DNA from: Lewinella sp050633125
GTDB lineage: Bacteria; Bacteroidota; Bacteroidia; Chitinophagales; Saprospiraceae
NCBI RefSeq assembly: GCF_050633125.1
Contig: NZ_JBOEFX010000081.1
Location: 1 to 64,000 of the forward strand
Direction: 5' to 3'
Length of the DNA: 64,000 bases
Shown here: positions 18,701 through 27,455 of the stretch, in pieces
Layout of the letters: every line of letters begins with the position of its first letter
Numbering within the stretch: position 1 is the first letter of the stretch
Position numbers and translations under genes: made by a program
Notes under the pieces: generated by a model
What the model was told of the DNA's origin: nothing
The model's database searches: none
What the model saw: only the letters and a program-made list of their open reading frames with translations

Positions 18701-18883
18701 TTCCTCTTCGGTGGAGCCAGCATCAAAGGTTTTGCTTTCGCAATCCTCGTGGGTGTTCTAGTAGGTACTTACTCATCTATCTTCGTGGCTACTCCATTGG
18801 TACACGATTTGTCAGATGATCTGCAAATGAAAAAGGCTGATGACGGACGTCGGAGCTTCTCTCGCGCTGGTCAGAATTCTTAA
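15782..18883 (+). CDS. secDF: Protein translocase SecDF, fused
   Basis: Membrane accessory of the Sec translocon that uses the proton gradient to pull proteins to the periplasm. In Bacteroidota SecD and SecF are one chain. The start at MQGKGIVKFFLVVMILV gives 1033 residues, with the first membrane helix immediately after. The SecD half has YGLDLKGGMSVVLQID, a large periplasmic P1 region and the membrane block AVDANVIIYERIREE. The SecF half has FELGVDFKGGYNY and GYSINDTVVVFDRIREYF. About twelve membrane helices are expected. It is followed by a strong hairpin terminator. Codon use is that of a well-expressed core gene. Confidence 0.97.
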   Translation: MQGKGIVKFFLVVMILVTLIQYLFILPTNRVEKDAERYALSISSSIEDDAEQNQAHTDAVRAYLDSMSSQTIFKIPLLKSYTYQELKSQQLAYGLDLKGGMSVVLQIDLRELIRTLAQNSKDQKFRTALENASKAQLNAQSDFVALFADAWQEVRGEDRLAPIFQRNESLRDEINYETTDAEVIRILRTKADETVELTFNLLKQRIDKLGVVQPNVNLDQERDLILVELPGIDNPQRAREFLQAAANLEFFETFRVSDPAVSNALTQANEKLRTIRGANTEQTIERVDTLYVTDSLGNVSNEIEKIDTIYAQNSLNGPLFDLMSPGQGAVIGVVSRSNIAELKRVLEMEEILNLFPSDLRFRFSQKPFESTLLDESDRPLEMFEVYAIKMPRSGEAPLSGDHVVDASAQPDPQSNQIAVSLNMDQTGAKIWARMTTEAANNGNREIAILLDDEVASAPRVNEPITGGSSSISGSFSLQEATDLSNILEIGKLPASTEIIQESVVGPTLGAANIKSSMTALAVGFLIVIAFMVFYYGGGGIVSVIALLLNLVFIFGALASYGTVLTLPGFAGIILTIGMAVDANVIIYERIREELREGKSTIMAVADGFKHSYSAIIDANVTTILTAIVLAYFGLGPIKGFAVVLIIGVLSSLFTAVLVGRLMLDSYLKRKKDISFNTSVSKNAFANMQIDWMGKRRIAYIISGTLIALSLVSFVTRGFELGVDFKGGYNYNISFDDNIDVDIDGLRANLATAFEGSTPIVKEVAGVNTFNVVTDYLIDVQFDPEAYANEDEANANKPETLVMHALHEGVVSTIGSEVPFDQFSNAGGVGTHVSSFSKVGPTIADDITRSAIYAAIFALLLIFLYIFIRFSKWQYSLGAVAALFHDTLIVLGIFSLGHGVFGFSMEIDQPFIAAILTVIGYSINDTVVVFDRIREYFNTYTSGDKTSVINAAVNSTVSRTIITSLTTLFGVLVLFLFGGASIKGFAFAILVGVLVGTYSSIFVATPLVHDLSDDLQMKKADDGRRSFSRAGQNS

Positions 18884-19266
18884 AGGTATATTATATTAAG
18901 TACTTAGGTACTTGGTATTTTCCGCCTAATATTTTCCAAAGCCGCTTCGACATTGTCGGAGCGGCTTTGGTCGTTTTCTGCGAGGTATCTCGGCAAGAGT
19001 CGCGATATGCACAGTGGCAGGATGGAAAGCACATCACGGTAGGTTATTCAATCTAGCTTTATATATTAAAAATCCTCCCTCCATCACAAGGGAGGGAGCT
19101 AGAGGATGGGTCGTAAATACAGGCCTAAAAGTGTCACTCTCCTTTAGCATTAAACGACATAAAAGAAATTAGCGACAACAATAAATTGAGGAAAATCGTT
19201 TTCTTTGGTAGTTCTTAAGCCCAAAAGTGATTTTTGTATCTAAACCACTTCTTAATTCAATTCCCG
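18884..19266. other. 383-base intergenic stretch with two hairpins
   Basis: It holds the secDF terminator (18936-18970). A second perfect hairpin follows, ctccctcc (19075-19082) against ggagggag (19091-19098), with a further outer pairing atcctc/gaggat. The rest is the leader of the PorE-like gene. No reading frame of note. Confidence 0.6.
18936..18970 (+). terminator. Terminator after secDF
   Basis: A long hairpin with arms ccaaagccgcttcgac and gtcggagcggctttgg has one mismatch pair and a loop of att. It is followed by tcgttttct. It lies 52 bases after the secDF stop. Confidence 0.8.
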
Positions 19267-21246
19267 ATGATCAAGCATCTCTCTTTACTAAGTCTTCTTG
19301 TTCTTTTACTAGCTGCGTGCTCCTATACCATGAAAATTCAGGATGGTGAGATGGCGGTAGATCGCAAGCAATACGCTGTAGCGGTTAAAATGCTAAAGAA
19401 GGAATATAGCAAAGCAGATACAAGGATAGAAAAAGGAAAGATTGCCTACCTGCTCGGCACCGCTTACGATGGCCTTAATCAAGGCGCTGATGCCATCAGT
19501 TGGTATAAAACAGCTTACGACAACCAATATGGCATGGATGCCCTGCGTAACTATGCGCAAGCACTTAAGCAAGCTGGAGATTACCGGGAGGCTGCTCGTG
19601 TTTACAAAGAATTGGGTTTAGAAATTGGAAGCCCCTATGAATACCGTAAAGAGATTCGAGCTTGCGAAACTGCGGCAGAATGGAGTGAAGAAGAACGCCA
19701 GGAATACGAAGTAGAAGCCTTGGTTGCAAATTCTGCTTCTTCGGACTATGCGCCAGTACTCTATGGCCAAGAAGAATTGATTATCACTTCTGACCGGGCC
19801 GATGCGACAGGGGAAGAGGCTTACAATTGGACAGGAGAGGCTTTTAGTGATTTCTTTGTACTTAACCTTACCACCAATACGGTCACTCCATTACCCTTTG
19901 GCTTGAATACTGCTGACAATGAAGGGACGCTCAGTTTTAACAGAGATCAAAGTCAGGTGTTTTTCACAAGGTGCAACGCTCCCAAGGGAGAAGATGCCTT
20001 TTGTAAAATAATGGTAAGCAATAAAATTGCAGACGGCACCTACGGTCCGGCAACACCACTCCCTTTTCAGGAGGCTGGTGTTAACTATATGCACCCTACG
20101 ATGGGGCCGGATGGTAAAACATTGTACTTCAGCTCGGAACACCCAGACGGATGGGGCGGCTTCGATATTTATTCTTCTGTCTACGAAAACGGAAACTGGA
20201 GTGATCCCAAGCTGCTAAGTCGATCTGTAAATACAGAAGCTGACGAGCAGTTCCCTACTTTCGATCAAGACACCATGTATTTTGCCTCTTCCGGTCACAC
20301 GGGTATGGGGGGCTTGGATGTATTCAAAACTTACCCGCTGGCTTCTGGCAATTGGGCACCTCCTATCAACCTAAAAACGCCTGTTAACTCAGGAGGTGAT
20401 GATTTTGGTTTTGTCATCGATCGCCGTAAGCAAACCAACCAAGGAGATGTTGTTGCTACAGGCTACTTCACTTCCCGTCGTGGGGAGATTGGCGGTGATG
20501 ATATTTACAAATTCACCCAGAAAGTTTTGCCTCCTGAGCCAGAACCAGATGATTCGGAGCCTATCGTCTACAAAAATACGCTAGACGTTTACGTAGTAGA
20601 AAAAATTTATGAAGACCCTAGCAACCCTAATAGCAGAGTGCTAGGAAAACGCCCATTACCGGGAGCAAGCTTAAAGATTCAACTAGGCCGTGAAGAACGT
20701 ACTGTTGATGTTGGTGAGGAAGGGAAAATCAGCCTTAACATTCAAGACAATTCCCTCTATGCTTTCTTTGCCAACAAAGCAGGTTACCTCAACAACGATG
20801 GCAAATTCAGCAGCATCGGCCTTCCCGAAGACCCCCGCAATCCGGAGCAACTCTATGAAGTAGAGATCGTTCTGGAAAAAATCTTCCTTAACCAGGAGAT
20901 TGTCCTCGAAAATATCTACTACGATTTTGATGAGTCCTTCATCCGCGATGATGCAAAACCTACGCTCGATGCCCTCGCTAATATCCTGGAGAAAAACCCG
21001 AAAATACGCATCCAACTTGGTAGTCATACAGACTGCCGTGGTGGCGACCCCTACAACGAATCCTTGAGTCAGCGCCGGGCACAAGCTGCCGTTGATTACC
21101 TAATCAACCAAAAAAGCATTGATGCCAGTCGATTGGCCGCCTTGGGTTACGGCGAAAGCCAACCAGCAAATGATTGTCTTTGTAGCCGTTGCAGCGAGGA
21201 GGACCACCAGGAGAATCGGCGGACGACATTTAAGATTTTGGAGTAA
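19267..21246 (+). CDS. PorE-like OmpA-family lipoprotein (TPR, beta-propeller, CRD, OmpA)
   Basis: The start at MIKHLSLLSLLVLL gives a 659-residue lipoprotein with lipidated C18 (LAAC). Four parts follow in order: TPR-like helices (about 25-140), a WD40/PD40-type propeller with repeats such as LYFSSEHPDGWGGFDIY and MYFASSGHTGMGGLDVF (about 160-425), a regulatory-like beta domain (about 440-530), and an OmpA peptidoglycan-binding domain with IYYDFDESFIRDDAKP, GSHTDCRG and NRRTTFKI. This is the domain order of PorE, which tethers the type IX secretion machinery to peptidoglycan. Bacteroidota often have several such proteins, so PorE itself is likely but not certain. Confidence 0.8.
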   Translation: MIKHLSLLSLLVLLLAACSYTMKIQDGEMAVDRKQYAVAVKMLKKEYSKADTRIEKGKIAYLLGTAYDGLNQGADAISWYKTAYDNQYGMDALRNYAQALKQAGDYREAARVYKELGLEIGSPYEYRKEIRACETAAEWSEEERQEYEVEALVANSASSDYAPVLYGQEELIITSDRADATGEEAYNWTGEAFSDFFVLNLTTNTVTPLPFGLNTADNEGTLSFNRDQSQVFFTRCNAPKGEDAFCKIMVSNKIADGTYGPATPLPFQEAGVNYMHPTMGPDGKTLYFSSEHPDGWGGFDIYSSVYENGNWSDPKLLSRSVNTEADEQFPTFDQDTMYFASSGHTGMGGLDVFKTYPLASGNWAPPINLKTPVNSGGDDFGFVIDRRKQTNQGDVVATGYFTSRRGEIGGDDIYKFTQKVLPPEPEPDDSEPIVYKNTLDVYVVEKIYEDPSNPNSRVLGKRPLPGASLKIQLGREERTVDVGEEGKISLNIQDNSLYAFFANKAGYLNNDGKFSSIGLPEDPRNPEQLYEVEIVLEKIFLNQEIVLENIYYDFDESFIRDDAKPTLDALANILEKNPKIRIQLGSHTDCRGGDPYNESLSQRRAQAAVDYLINQKSIDASRLAALGYGESQPANDCLCSRCSEEDHQENRRTTFKILE

Positions 21247-21259
21247 GAAGTCATGCCTA

Positions 21260-24200
21260 TTACTCCATCACCACTATTTTTCGAGTTACCCAGTGCTCAC
21301 CTTTACGCATTCTAAGAAGGTAGAGCCCTGGCCTTGAGATTGTGATTTGCTCGCGGAGGGAACTTCCTTTGTAGCGTAAAACTATTCTTCCTGCAAGGTC
21401 AAACACTTCTGCCTCCCAGTTTTCCTGTTGGTTTGCATCTTGCCAATCAAGCCAAAAACCTGTCCGGGATGGATTAGGGTAAACACGAACCTGTAACGTC
21501 TCTACGGGTTCATCGGTATCAACAGAAAGGTCTTCTACCAGGATATTTTCGGTGGTGTTCGTAATAATAGCTGGGTTGAGGTCAAAATAGATATGTGCGG
21601 TATTGTGAATTGGTGTAGGATCTGGCAGTTCCGCTAAAGGATTTATTTGGTATTTGATAAAACCCTGGCTACCAGTTACATCTTCCATCTCAGGCGGCAG
21701 ATTAATGTCCATAAATCGGAAAACAGCCTCACGGTCGCTGTTGATTGTTGTCGTCATTAAGTGGCTACTAGAAAGTACTTGCAAAGATGAGATATCCAGA
21801 GACGGATCAATGAAGTCGCGAATTACGACATCCTTGGCCCTATAGTTACCCATGTTTTGAAAACGAATAGTGTATTGTAGTGCTTCACCTAATAAGGAAT
21901 AGTTAGCACTTGACTCACCTACTGCGGTACATGTCTTGTCATTGGGATCAAAAGAACATAATAAGATGCGTTCATCCGAAGAAGAAAGGTTCTGTTCACC
22001 ACTGATAATATTGCCCGTGAACGAGTAGGTCTCGTTGAGTTCTTCTACCCCTGGGGCAACTAGCTGGAGGCGAAACACACGGGATTCCAATGATCCTAAA
22101 TTACTAAACGACCAGGTAACTTCTGTATCAGTGACGGATGATGCTTCAGGCATCGTCTCTACGAAAGTAAAGTTAGCTGGAAATGTAAGGGTAACGTCTC
22201 CATTTGCTGGCAAAAGAGCTTCATTGCGAAAGGTCACCCAGATGCTGCCCTCTTCGTTACAAACCAACTGCCCTGCTACCACATCTATACTCACGCGTTC
22301 TGGTAGTTCCTCTGCGTATACCGCAAAATCCTGTTCCGCAATAGACTCATTGGCGTATGCTATATTTAAGCTCGTCGCAGTAACTGGCGTAAGAGGCGCA
22401 ATTGGCGTAGAAGTGATCTCGTAATCACCGCTCTGTGTTGGGTAGAAGCTGTAAGCGCCCAAACTATTCGTGATAGCGCTCGTATTATCTGGCAAAAGCA
22501 AGACCTCCTGGCCAGGAAGACGAACGTCTTCTGACGATTCAAAAACGCCATTCTCATTGCGATCAATAAAAACCAGCCCACTGATATTGTTACCGTTCTG
22601 GTAGTTTTCCAGCACGGAAGCCCCATACAGATGCAAAAACCAAACATCATTTGTAGCTGGGTCAATGACAATTTCGCGGATATAACTAGAAGTCATTCCT
22701 GTATTTTCAATATTATAGAATGAGGTCGAATAGCCATTCCAATAAACCACCCCATAAGTTACACTCAGCCAGAAATGGCCATCAACATCCTCCTTCATAC
22801 CCGTGACGCCAAAAAAGCTTGGATCAAGGGCTAAAAACTCCCACTCTGTTCCGTCATACTTAGCCAGGCCACCATCGGCACTAACCCATAGGTTTTGCTC
22901 GCTGTCTTCATAAATCCAATAACAGTTTGCGGTAACAGGAGAATTGCTGGCGTCAAAGATCGTCCATTCGCCATTTTCCCATCTCGCTAAACCCTCATCA
23001 CGGCTACCGACCCATAGCGCTCCATTGCTATGCATTTTCACAGACCTCACGTGGTTATTTAGGGGAGAATTACCTTCATTGAAAAAAGTCCATTGGTCAT
23101 CTTCGCGCACGGCTAAACCCATCGTATGGGTACCAACATATAGCGTACTACTCGTTGAGACGTCTATACATCTTGCACTGGTTGAGCCTATATCAAAAGT
23201 GGTAAAATCGGAGCCGTCGTAATATCCTACTTCTGGTTCATCGGGGCCATTGCTCCACAAAGCAAACCAAACGCCACAAGTTTGAGGGTCAATGACTGCC
23301 TGCCGTACGCTAGATTCAAACCCCGTTTCTTCTCTATAAAACAGCTCCCAATTCTCTCCATCAAACCTGCTAAGGTCGTATCCTGCCAGCCAAATATTGT
23401 TGTCACAATCAATGACCATCGCATCATTCAGGTTACTAGCGAGCGGCGTTAGTTGTGTATCATAAGCAGTTATTGAAGTACCATCAGCATTGAAAACTTT
23501 GGGAGCTTGCATCCCACTAAAAGCGTGAAACCATAAACTATTAGCCGAGTCTACTGCGTATAGTACAGGCGTTCCATACCAGATGGGAATATCCAAAGTA
23601 TTGGTCGTGTAATATTGCCACGCTGTACCATTGTGGGTGCCATAGCTATTGCTTTCCGTAGCTCCTCCAAAAAAATTAGCCCACAACTCACCATTTATAT
23701 CTTTAAAAAAACTGGTAACATAACCAGGTGCGTTACCGTCTTCTATGAGCCATTGATTGCCATCAAATTTTATCAGTCGATCATATCCAGTAGTATAATT
23801 CTCGGTAGACACCCATAAAACCCCTTGGTTATCAACTTCAATACGTCGAATACTTTCGTCCTGTACTAAACCTATTGCGGTAGGGGAATAAGTCATTAGC
23901 ATTTCATTACCGTCGTACCTGATGATGTCATTATAGGCAGCAACCCACAGTTCATTTTCATCAATAAAGGCAAAATCTTTCACTCCCCGATCTATGGGTA
24001 ATTGGAGATTTGCCTGATGATTACTAAACTCACTTCCATCGTAGCTTATCAACTTTGGGCACCCCCAACAGGTGCCGTTTGATACGGAAAGAAACCACGG
24101 ATTTCCATTGGGGTCAAGTTTAAGCTTGTCAATTTCTATCAGCGTATCTCCAGTATTGATAAAATAGAAGTTCTCCCAGCTGTTTTCACCATCCCAACGA

Positions 24201-24484
24201 AAAAGGCCTGAATTCTGGCCTCCTATCCATTTAGTGCCGTCTTCGGTTATCTCAATCTCCTTTGGACTACCACCACGATAGCCGCTGTTGGCTGCCCGTA
24301 TGAATTCTTTCTCATTGGTTTCAATATTCATTTTCACGAGTCCTCCTTGGGTAGCCGTCCAAAAGAAGTCGCCCTCAAGTGCGATATCCTCGATAATGTG
24401 GTCATTGATATGGTTGGTCCAGGTTGCCTGTGCGACAAGGTTTACACCTAAAAGAATTAATAGCGTAGAGAGGAGCGTTCTCAT
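21260..24484 (-). CDS. Secreted two-component-regulator-propeller protein with T9SS type A sorting domain
   Basis: The 1074-residue protein has a signal peptide (residues 1-20, ending VAQA). A long propeller region follows (about 20-640) with many repeats of the form NGALWVGSRDEGLARWENGEW. Then come an SdrD_B-like domain (ISGLVFIDRNENGVFESSED), a DUF11-like segment beginning FDPNDKTC and a C-terminal sorting domain. The sorting domain runs from VRVYPNPSRTGFWL to the basic end VTRKIVVME. It is therefore exported by T9SS and attached to, or released from, the cell surface. It faces the PorE-like gene with a 13-base convergent gap. Function is unknown; ligand binding or adhesion is plausible. 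Confidence 0.85.
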   Translation of the reverse strand: MRTLLSTLLILLGVNLVAQATWTNHINDHIIEDIALEGDFFWTATQGGLVKMNIETNEKEFIRAANSGYRGGSPKEIEITEDGTKWIGGQNSGLFRWDGENSWENFYFINTGDTLIEIDKLKLDPNGNPWFLSVSNGTCWGCPKLISYDGSEFSNHQANLQLPIDRGVKDFAFIDENELWVAAYNDIIRYDGNEMLMTYSPTAIGLVQDESIRRIEVDNQGVLWVSTENYTTGYDRLIKFDGNQWLIEDGNAPGYVTSFFKDINGELWANFFGGATESNSYGTHNGTAWQYYTTNTLDIPIWYGTPVLYAVDSANSLWFHAFSGMQAPKVFNADGTSITAYDTQLTPLASNLNDAMVIDCDNNIWLAGYDLSRFDGENWELFYREETGFESSVRQAVIDPQTCGVWFALWSNGPDEPEVGYYDGSDFTTFDIGSTSARCIDVSTSSTLYVGTHTMGLAVREDDQWTFFNEGNSPLNNHVRSVKMHSNGALWVGSRDEGLARWENGEWTIFDASNSPVTANCYWIYEDSEQNLWVSADGGLAKYDGTEWEFLALDPSFFGVTGMKEDVDGHFWLSVTYGVVYWNGYSTSFYNIENTGMTSSYIREIVIDPATNDVWFLHLYGASVLENYQNGNNISGLVFIDRNENGVFESSEDVRLPGQEVLLLPDNTSAITNSLGAYSFYPTQSGDYEITSTPIAPLTPVTATSLNIAYANESIAEQDFAVYAEELPERVSIDVVAGQLVCNEEGSIWVTFRNEALLPANGDVTLTFPANFTFVETMPEASSVTDTEVTWSFSNLGSLESRVFRLQLVAPGVEELNETYSFTGNIISGEQNLSSSDERILLCSFDPNDKTCTAVGESSANYSLLGEALQYTIRFQNMGNYRAKDVVIRDFIDPSLDISSLQVLSSSHLMTTTINSDREAVFRFMDINLPPEMEDVTGSQGFIKYQINPLAELPDPTPIHNTAHIYFDLNPAIITNTTENILVEDLSVDTDEPVETLQVRVYPNPSRTGFWLDWQDANQQENWEAEVFDLAGRIVLRYKGSSLREQITISRPGLYLLRMRKGEHWVTRKIVVME

Positions 24485-24593
24485 ATTTTCAAGATTTCAG
24501 AAAAGCGGATTAATAGCAAAACGTCCTACCAATATACAAACATTTCAATTCAACAAGCCTTTACAATGAATTCATTTATAGGGAGATAACAAA

Positions 24594-26546
24594 CTATTGC
24601 TTTCCCAAATCTACCCTACCCTTCCAAACAATATCCAAATCCATCCAGAGCTGGTAATCTTTGGCGTAAAGAAGGTTCAAACGATGGACGGTAGCTTCGT
24701 CAGGCTGGCTGATCTCTAGTGGCAAGACAGGGTTCAAGACGCCCGGTTTGATTTGGGGTAGTAATTCTCTGCTGGTTGCTGAATCAGCATATCCGACCCA
24801 ACTCCGGCGACCGATCAGTACCTTAAAGATATTCTGAAGTAGGCCCAGCGGCTTTTTAACCATCAGTATACTTACTGGAAAGAAAAGCAAAAGAAATAAG
24901 CTCATTCCTATATCCAACAAACGCTTGTTACGGCGTAGTAATGGCTGAGCAATAGCAAACTGTACGTCAATCGTATAAAGCTCACCGCTGTGGTTCTTGG
25001 AGTGGCTGCCGATGATACTTACACTATCCTCTGGGAGAATTTTGTACAGCATTTTGGGGCCGAGCATACTCATCCATTTCATGATGGACTGAGCGGGGAG
25101 GTCGCGAGAGCAGAAGATCAATTCTTCAATGCGATATATCCTGACAACCTCATCCAATTGGTTTAGAATACCCAAGGTTCCCGTTTCTTTACTTTCCGGT
25201 GCTACGCGACCGACGAAATTGGTACGCACATTGGCTTGTTGCAGCAATTGCAATGCGCGGGAAGCTTCTTCTTCACTTCCGACAAGCACCAATCTGCGCT
25301 GTTGCTCCTGCCCTATCGCCAGCGACTTATAACGCAAGAAATACAACAACATTCGAGTGGCAAGTGTAATCCCGAACGCCCAAGCTGCTCCCAATAAAAT
25401 AAGCGCTCGTGAACTCCGATATTCTTGCTCTAAAAAACCATAAGTAGCCGCTAAGATCAAGGTGCCCATAAGTAGCCCCCGCAGGAGTCGGCGTAACCGG
25501 AAAGGCTCATCATAAGCCCCTGAGAAAAAGTTGCTCCCGAGCCAGATCAGTACATACAGCGGAAAGTTGATATAACGCACTGCTGGTTCGTAATAATCAG
25601 GGTTTTGAAAATGATAATTTGCCCAAAAATTTTGTAAAAAAATCAAGCCTAGATAAATCAGGATCCCCTCCAGTGCTGGCAGGTATATTTTGCGGATCAT
25701 ATTGCTCACCAAAGTCATCCCTGCTCTCAGATAGATGGCCCCTTGTAGCATGGCTACGAATAAACGTGCTTGCCCGCCCTGAAAATGTTTGCGAGCAAAA
25801 ATGATCATGGCCTGGTAAAAAGCCTTGACGTAATTAAGGCTTCCTTTTTTTGTGCTCTCGCCTTTGTAGTGAATGATTGTTGTTGTAGGCAGGTAGTAGT
25901 TTTTGTAACCACCTTGTACAATCCGGTAAGAGAGATCAATGTCTTCACCGTACATAAAAAAGGCTTCGTCCAGCAGGCCTACTTTTTCCAAGGCGCTACT
26001 GCGCATAAACATGAATGCGCCGGAAAGCACTTCTATTTCATGTGTTTCGTGTTCCGAGAGATAGCCTAAATGGTAATGATTGAAGCGCGGAGAGGACGGA
26101 AAAATCTTTGCTAAACCAAATGTTTTGGCGAAAGCCACCCAAGGAGAGGGAAAACCCCGTTTGGATTCAGGCAAGAAATTACCGGCTCCATCGATCATTC
26201 TAACCCCTAATCCGCCTGCTTCGGGGTGAGCGTCCATAAAAGTGACACAGGTGGTGAAGGTATCTTCTTCCACCAAGGTATCCGGGTTGAGCAATAATAC
26301 ATATTCTCCGGTTGCTTGCCGGATAGCTTGATTGTTGGCAATAGAAAAACCGGGGTTATCCTGATTGGCAATAAGTTTGACTTCAGGAAACTTCTCGCGT
26401 ACCATGCTGACCGAGTCGTCGACAGAATTATTATCCACTACAAAAACCTCGGCAGACACATGAGCCGCAGCTTTCCTTACGGAGAGAAGTGTTTGTTCCA
26501 GAAAGTACCGGACATTATAGTTGACAATAACGATACTGAGTTTCAT
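24594..26546 (-). CDS. Family 2 glycosyltransferase with C-terminal membrane and nucleotide-binding-like regions
   Basis: The 650-residue protein begins with a GT2 domain (residues 1-260): VIVNYNVRYFLEQTLLSV, FVVDNNSVDDS, LLLNPDTLVEED and YGEDIDLSYRI. These are the nucleotide-sugar-binding and catalytic aspartates of rhamnosyltransferase-type enzymes. Several membrane helices follow (about 285-405), then a region like the CoA-binding and membrane portion of sugar-phosphate transferases (LVLVGSEEEASRALQLL, then LLRRNKRLLDIGMSLFLLL). It probably adds sugars to a lipid-linked polysaccharide at the inner membrane. The fused layout is recurrent in Bacteroidota; the donor and product are unknown. 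Confidence 0.8.
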   Translation of the reverse strand: MKLSIVIVNYNVRYFLEQTLLSVRKAAAHVSAEVFVVDNNSVDDSVSMVREKFPEVKLIANQDNPGFSIANNQAIRQATGEYVLLLNPDTLVEEDTFTTCVTFMDAHPEAGGLGVRMIDGAGNFLPESKRGFPSPWVAFAKTFGLAKIFPSSPRFNHYHLGYLSEHETHEIEVLSGAFMFMRSSALEKVGLLDEAFFMYGEDIDLSYRIVQGGYKNYYLPTTTIIHYKGESTKKGSLNYVKAFYQAMIIFARKHFQGGQARLFVAMLQGAIYLRAGMTLVSNMIRKIYLPALEGILIYLGLIFLQNFWANYHFQNPDYYEPAVRYINFPLYVLIWLGSNFFSGAYDEPFRLRRLLRGLLMGTLILAATYGFLEQEYRSSRALILLGAAWAFGITLATRMLLYFLRYKSLAIGQEQQRRLVLVGSEEEASRALQLLQQANVRTNFVGRVAPESKETGTLGILNQLDEVVRIYRIEELIFCSRDLPAQSIMKWMSMLGPKMLYKILPEDSVSIIGSHSKNHSGELYTIDVQFAIAQPLLRRNKRLLDIGMSLFLLLFFPVSILMVKKPLGLLQNIFKVLIGRRSWVGYADSATSRELLPQIKPGVLNPVLPLEISQPDEATVHRLNLLYAKDYQLWMDLDIVWKGRVDLGKQ

Positions 26547-26578
26547 AGCACTAATGGCGAGTATGCATTAAAGCGTTG

Positions 26579-26612
26579 TTCGCGCAGAGACGCAGAGACG
26601 CAGAGTTTTTTT
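26579..26612. repeat. CGCAGAG dispersed repeat, copy 1
   Basis: This copy reads ttcgcgcagagacgcagag, a further acgcagag and a run of t. Related copies lie at 43549-43580 and 45305-45335. It sits between the glycosyltransferase and recR genes. Confidence 0.6.
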
Positions 26613-26667
26613 TGATGAACGACAACCTGTACATTACCTAAATATTTTGGCACCCATTGACTCCCCA

Positions 26668-27276
26668 CTAATCTACCTTATAGGGTATACGAGCTACAAT
26701 ACTGCGGCCCAGCGTGAGGCCGTCTGCGTATTCTAGTTCCCCGCCAAAGGAAACGCCCCGAGCGATGGTACTGACTTTCACATCAAGCGCTGCGAGTTGT
26801 TTAGTAATATAAAAGATAGTTGTATCACCTTCTATGGTAGGGCTGATAGCCATAATGACCTCTTTTATCCCTCTTTCATCAATTCTACCGACCAAGGAGT
26901 CAATATTCAATTCAGCTGGGCCGATACCTTCTATCGGAGAGATGACGCCACCCAAAACATGGTAGCGCCCGCGGTACTGTCCCGTTTCTTCAATGGCCAT
27001 TACATCCCTGATGTTCTCGACGACACAGACGAGCTGGGGGTTGCGGCGGTCATCTTTACAGACGGTGCAAAGCTTATCATCGCTAAGATTATGGCATTGT
27101 TCACATTCTTGAATACCACTACGCATTTTGGTGAGTGCGCTGGCAAATGCATCTACGGTTTCACCAGGTTGTTGAACCATGTGAAGTACCAGGCGCAGGG
27201 CTGTTTTGCGACCAATTCCGGGAAGACTAGAAAAAGCTTCGACTGCTTCCTCAATTAATTTGGAGGAGAATTGCAT
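26668..27276 (-). CDS. recR: Recombination mediator protein RecR
   Basis: RecR works with RecO (and RecF) to load RecA on gapped DNA. The start at MQFSSKLIEEAVEAF gives 202 residues, the usual length. An extension upstream to 27321 is rejected because it would include the promoter. Visible parts are the N-terminal helix-hairpin-helix (LPGIGRKTALRLVLHMV), a four-cysteine zinc finger (CEQCHNLSDDKLCTVC) and a Toprim domain (VVENIRDVMAIEETGQYRG, HVLGGVISP). The C-terminus ARGVSFGGELEYADGLTLGR is typical. Confidence 0.97.
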   Translation of the reverse strand: MQFSSKLIEEAVEAFSSLPGIGRKTALRLVLHMVQQPGETVDAFASALTKMRSGIQECEQCHNLSDDKLCTVCKDDRRNPQLVCVVENIRDVMAIEETGQYRGRYHVLGGVISPIEGIGPAELNIDSLVGRIDERGIKEVIMAISPTIEGDTTIFYITKQLAALDVKVSTIARGVSFGGELEYADGLTLGRSIVARIPYKVD

Positions 27277-27297
27277 ATTTGTTTTCTTCGTGCTGCG

Positions 27298-27305
27298 CAA
27301 AGATA
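27298..27305 (-). promoter_or_regulatory. Bacteroidota-type -7 element for recR
   Basis: TATCTTTG on the minus strand matches TAnnTTTG. The leader to the ATG at 27276 would be about 15-18 bases. This decides the recR start. Confidence 0.6.
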
Positions 27306-27455
27306 CAGCCTTCTTTGACAATAGAGGATAACATGAACTATGAAAAGGTTAAGCTGTTGATTGCTAGGATAAGGATAATTTCATAAAAAAATTGCATTTT
27401 TGCGTCAGCCTTGACCAAAGATTTACAAGAAACAACAGAAAAACATCAAAATATT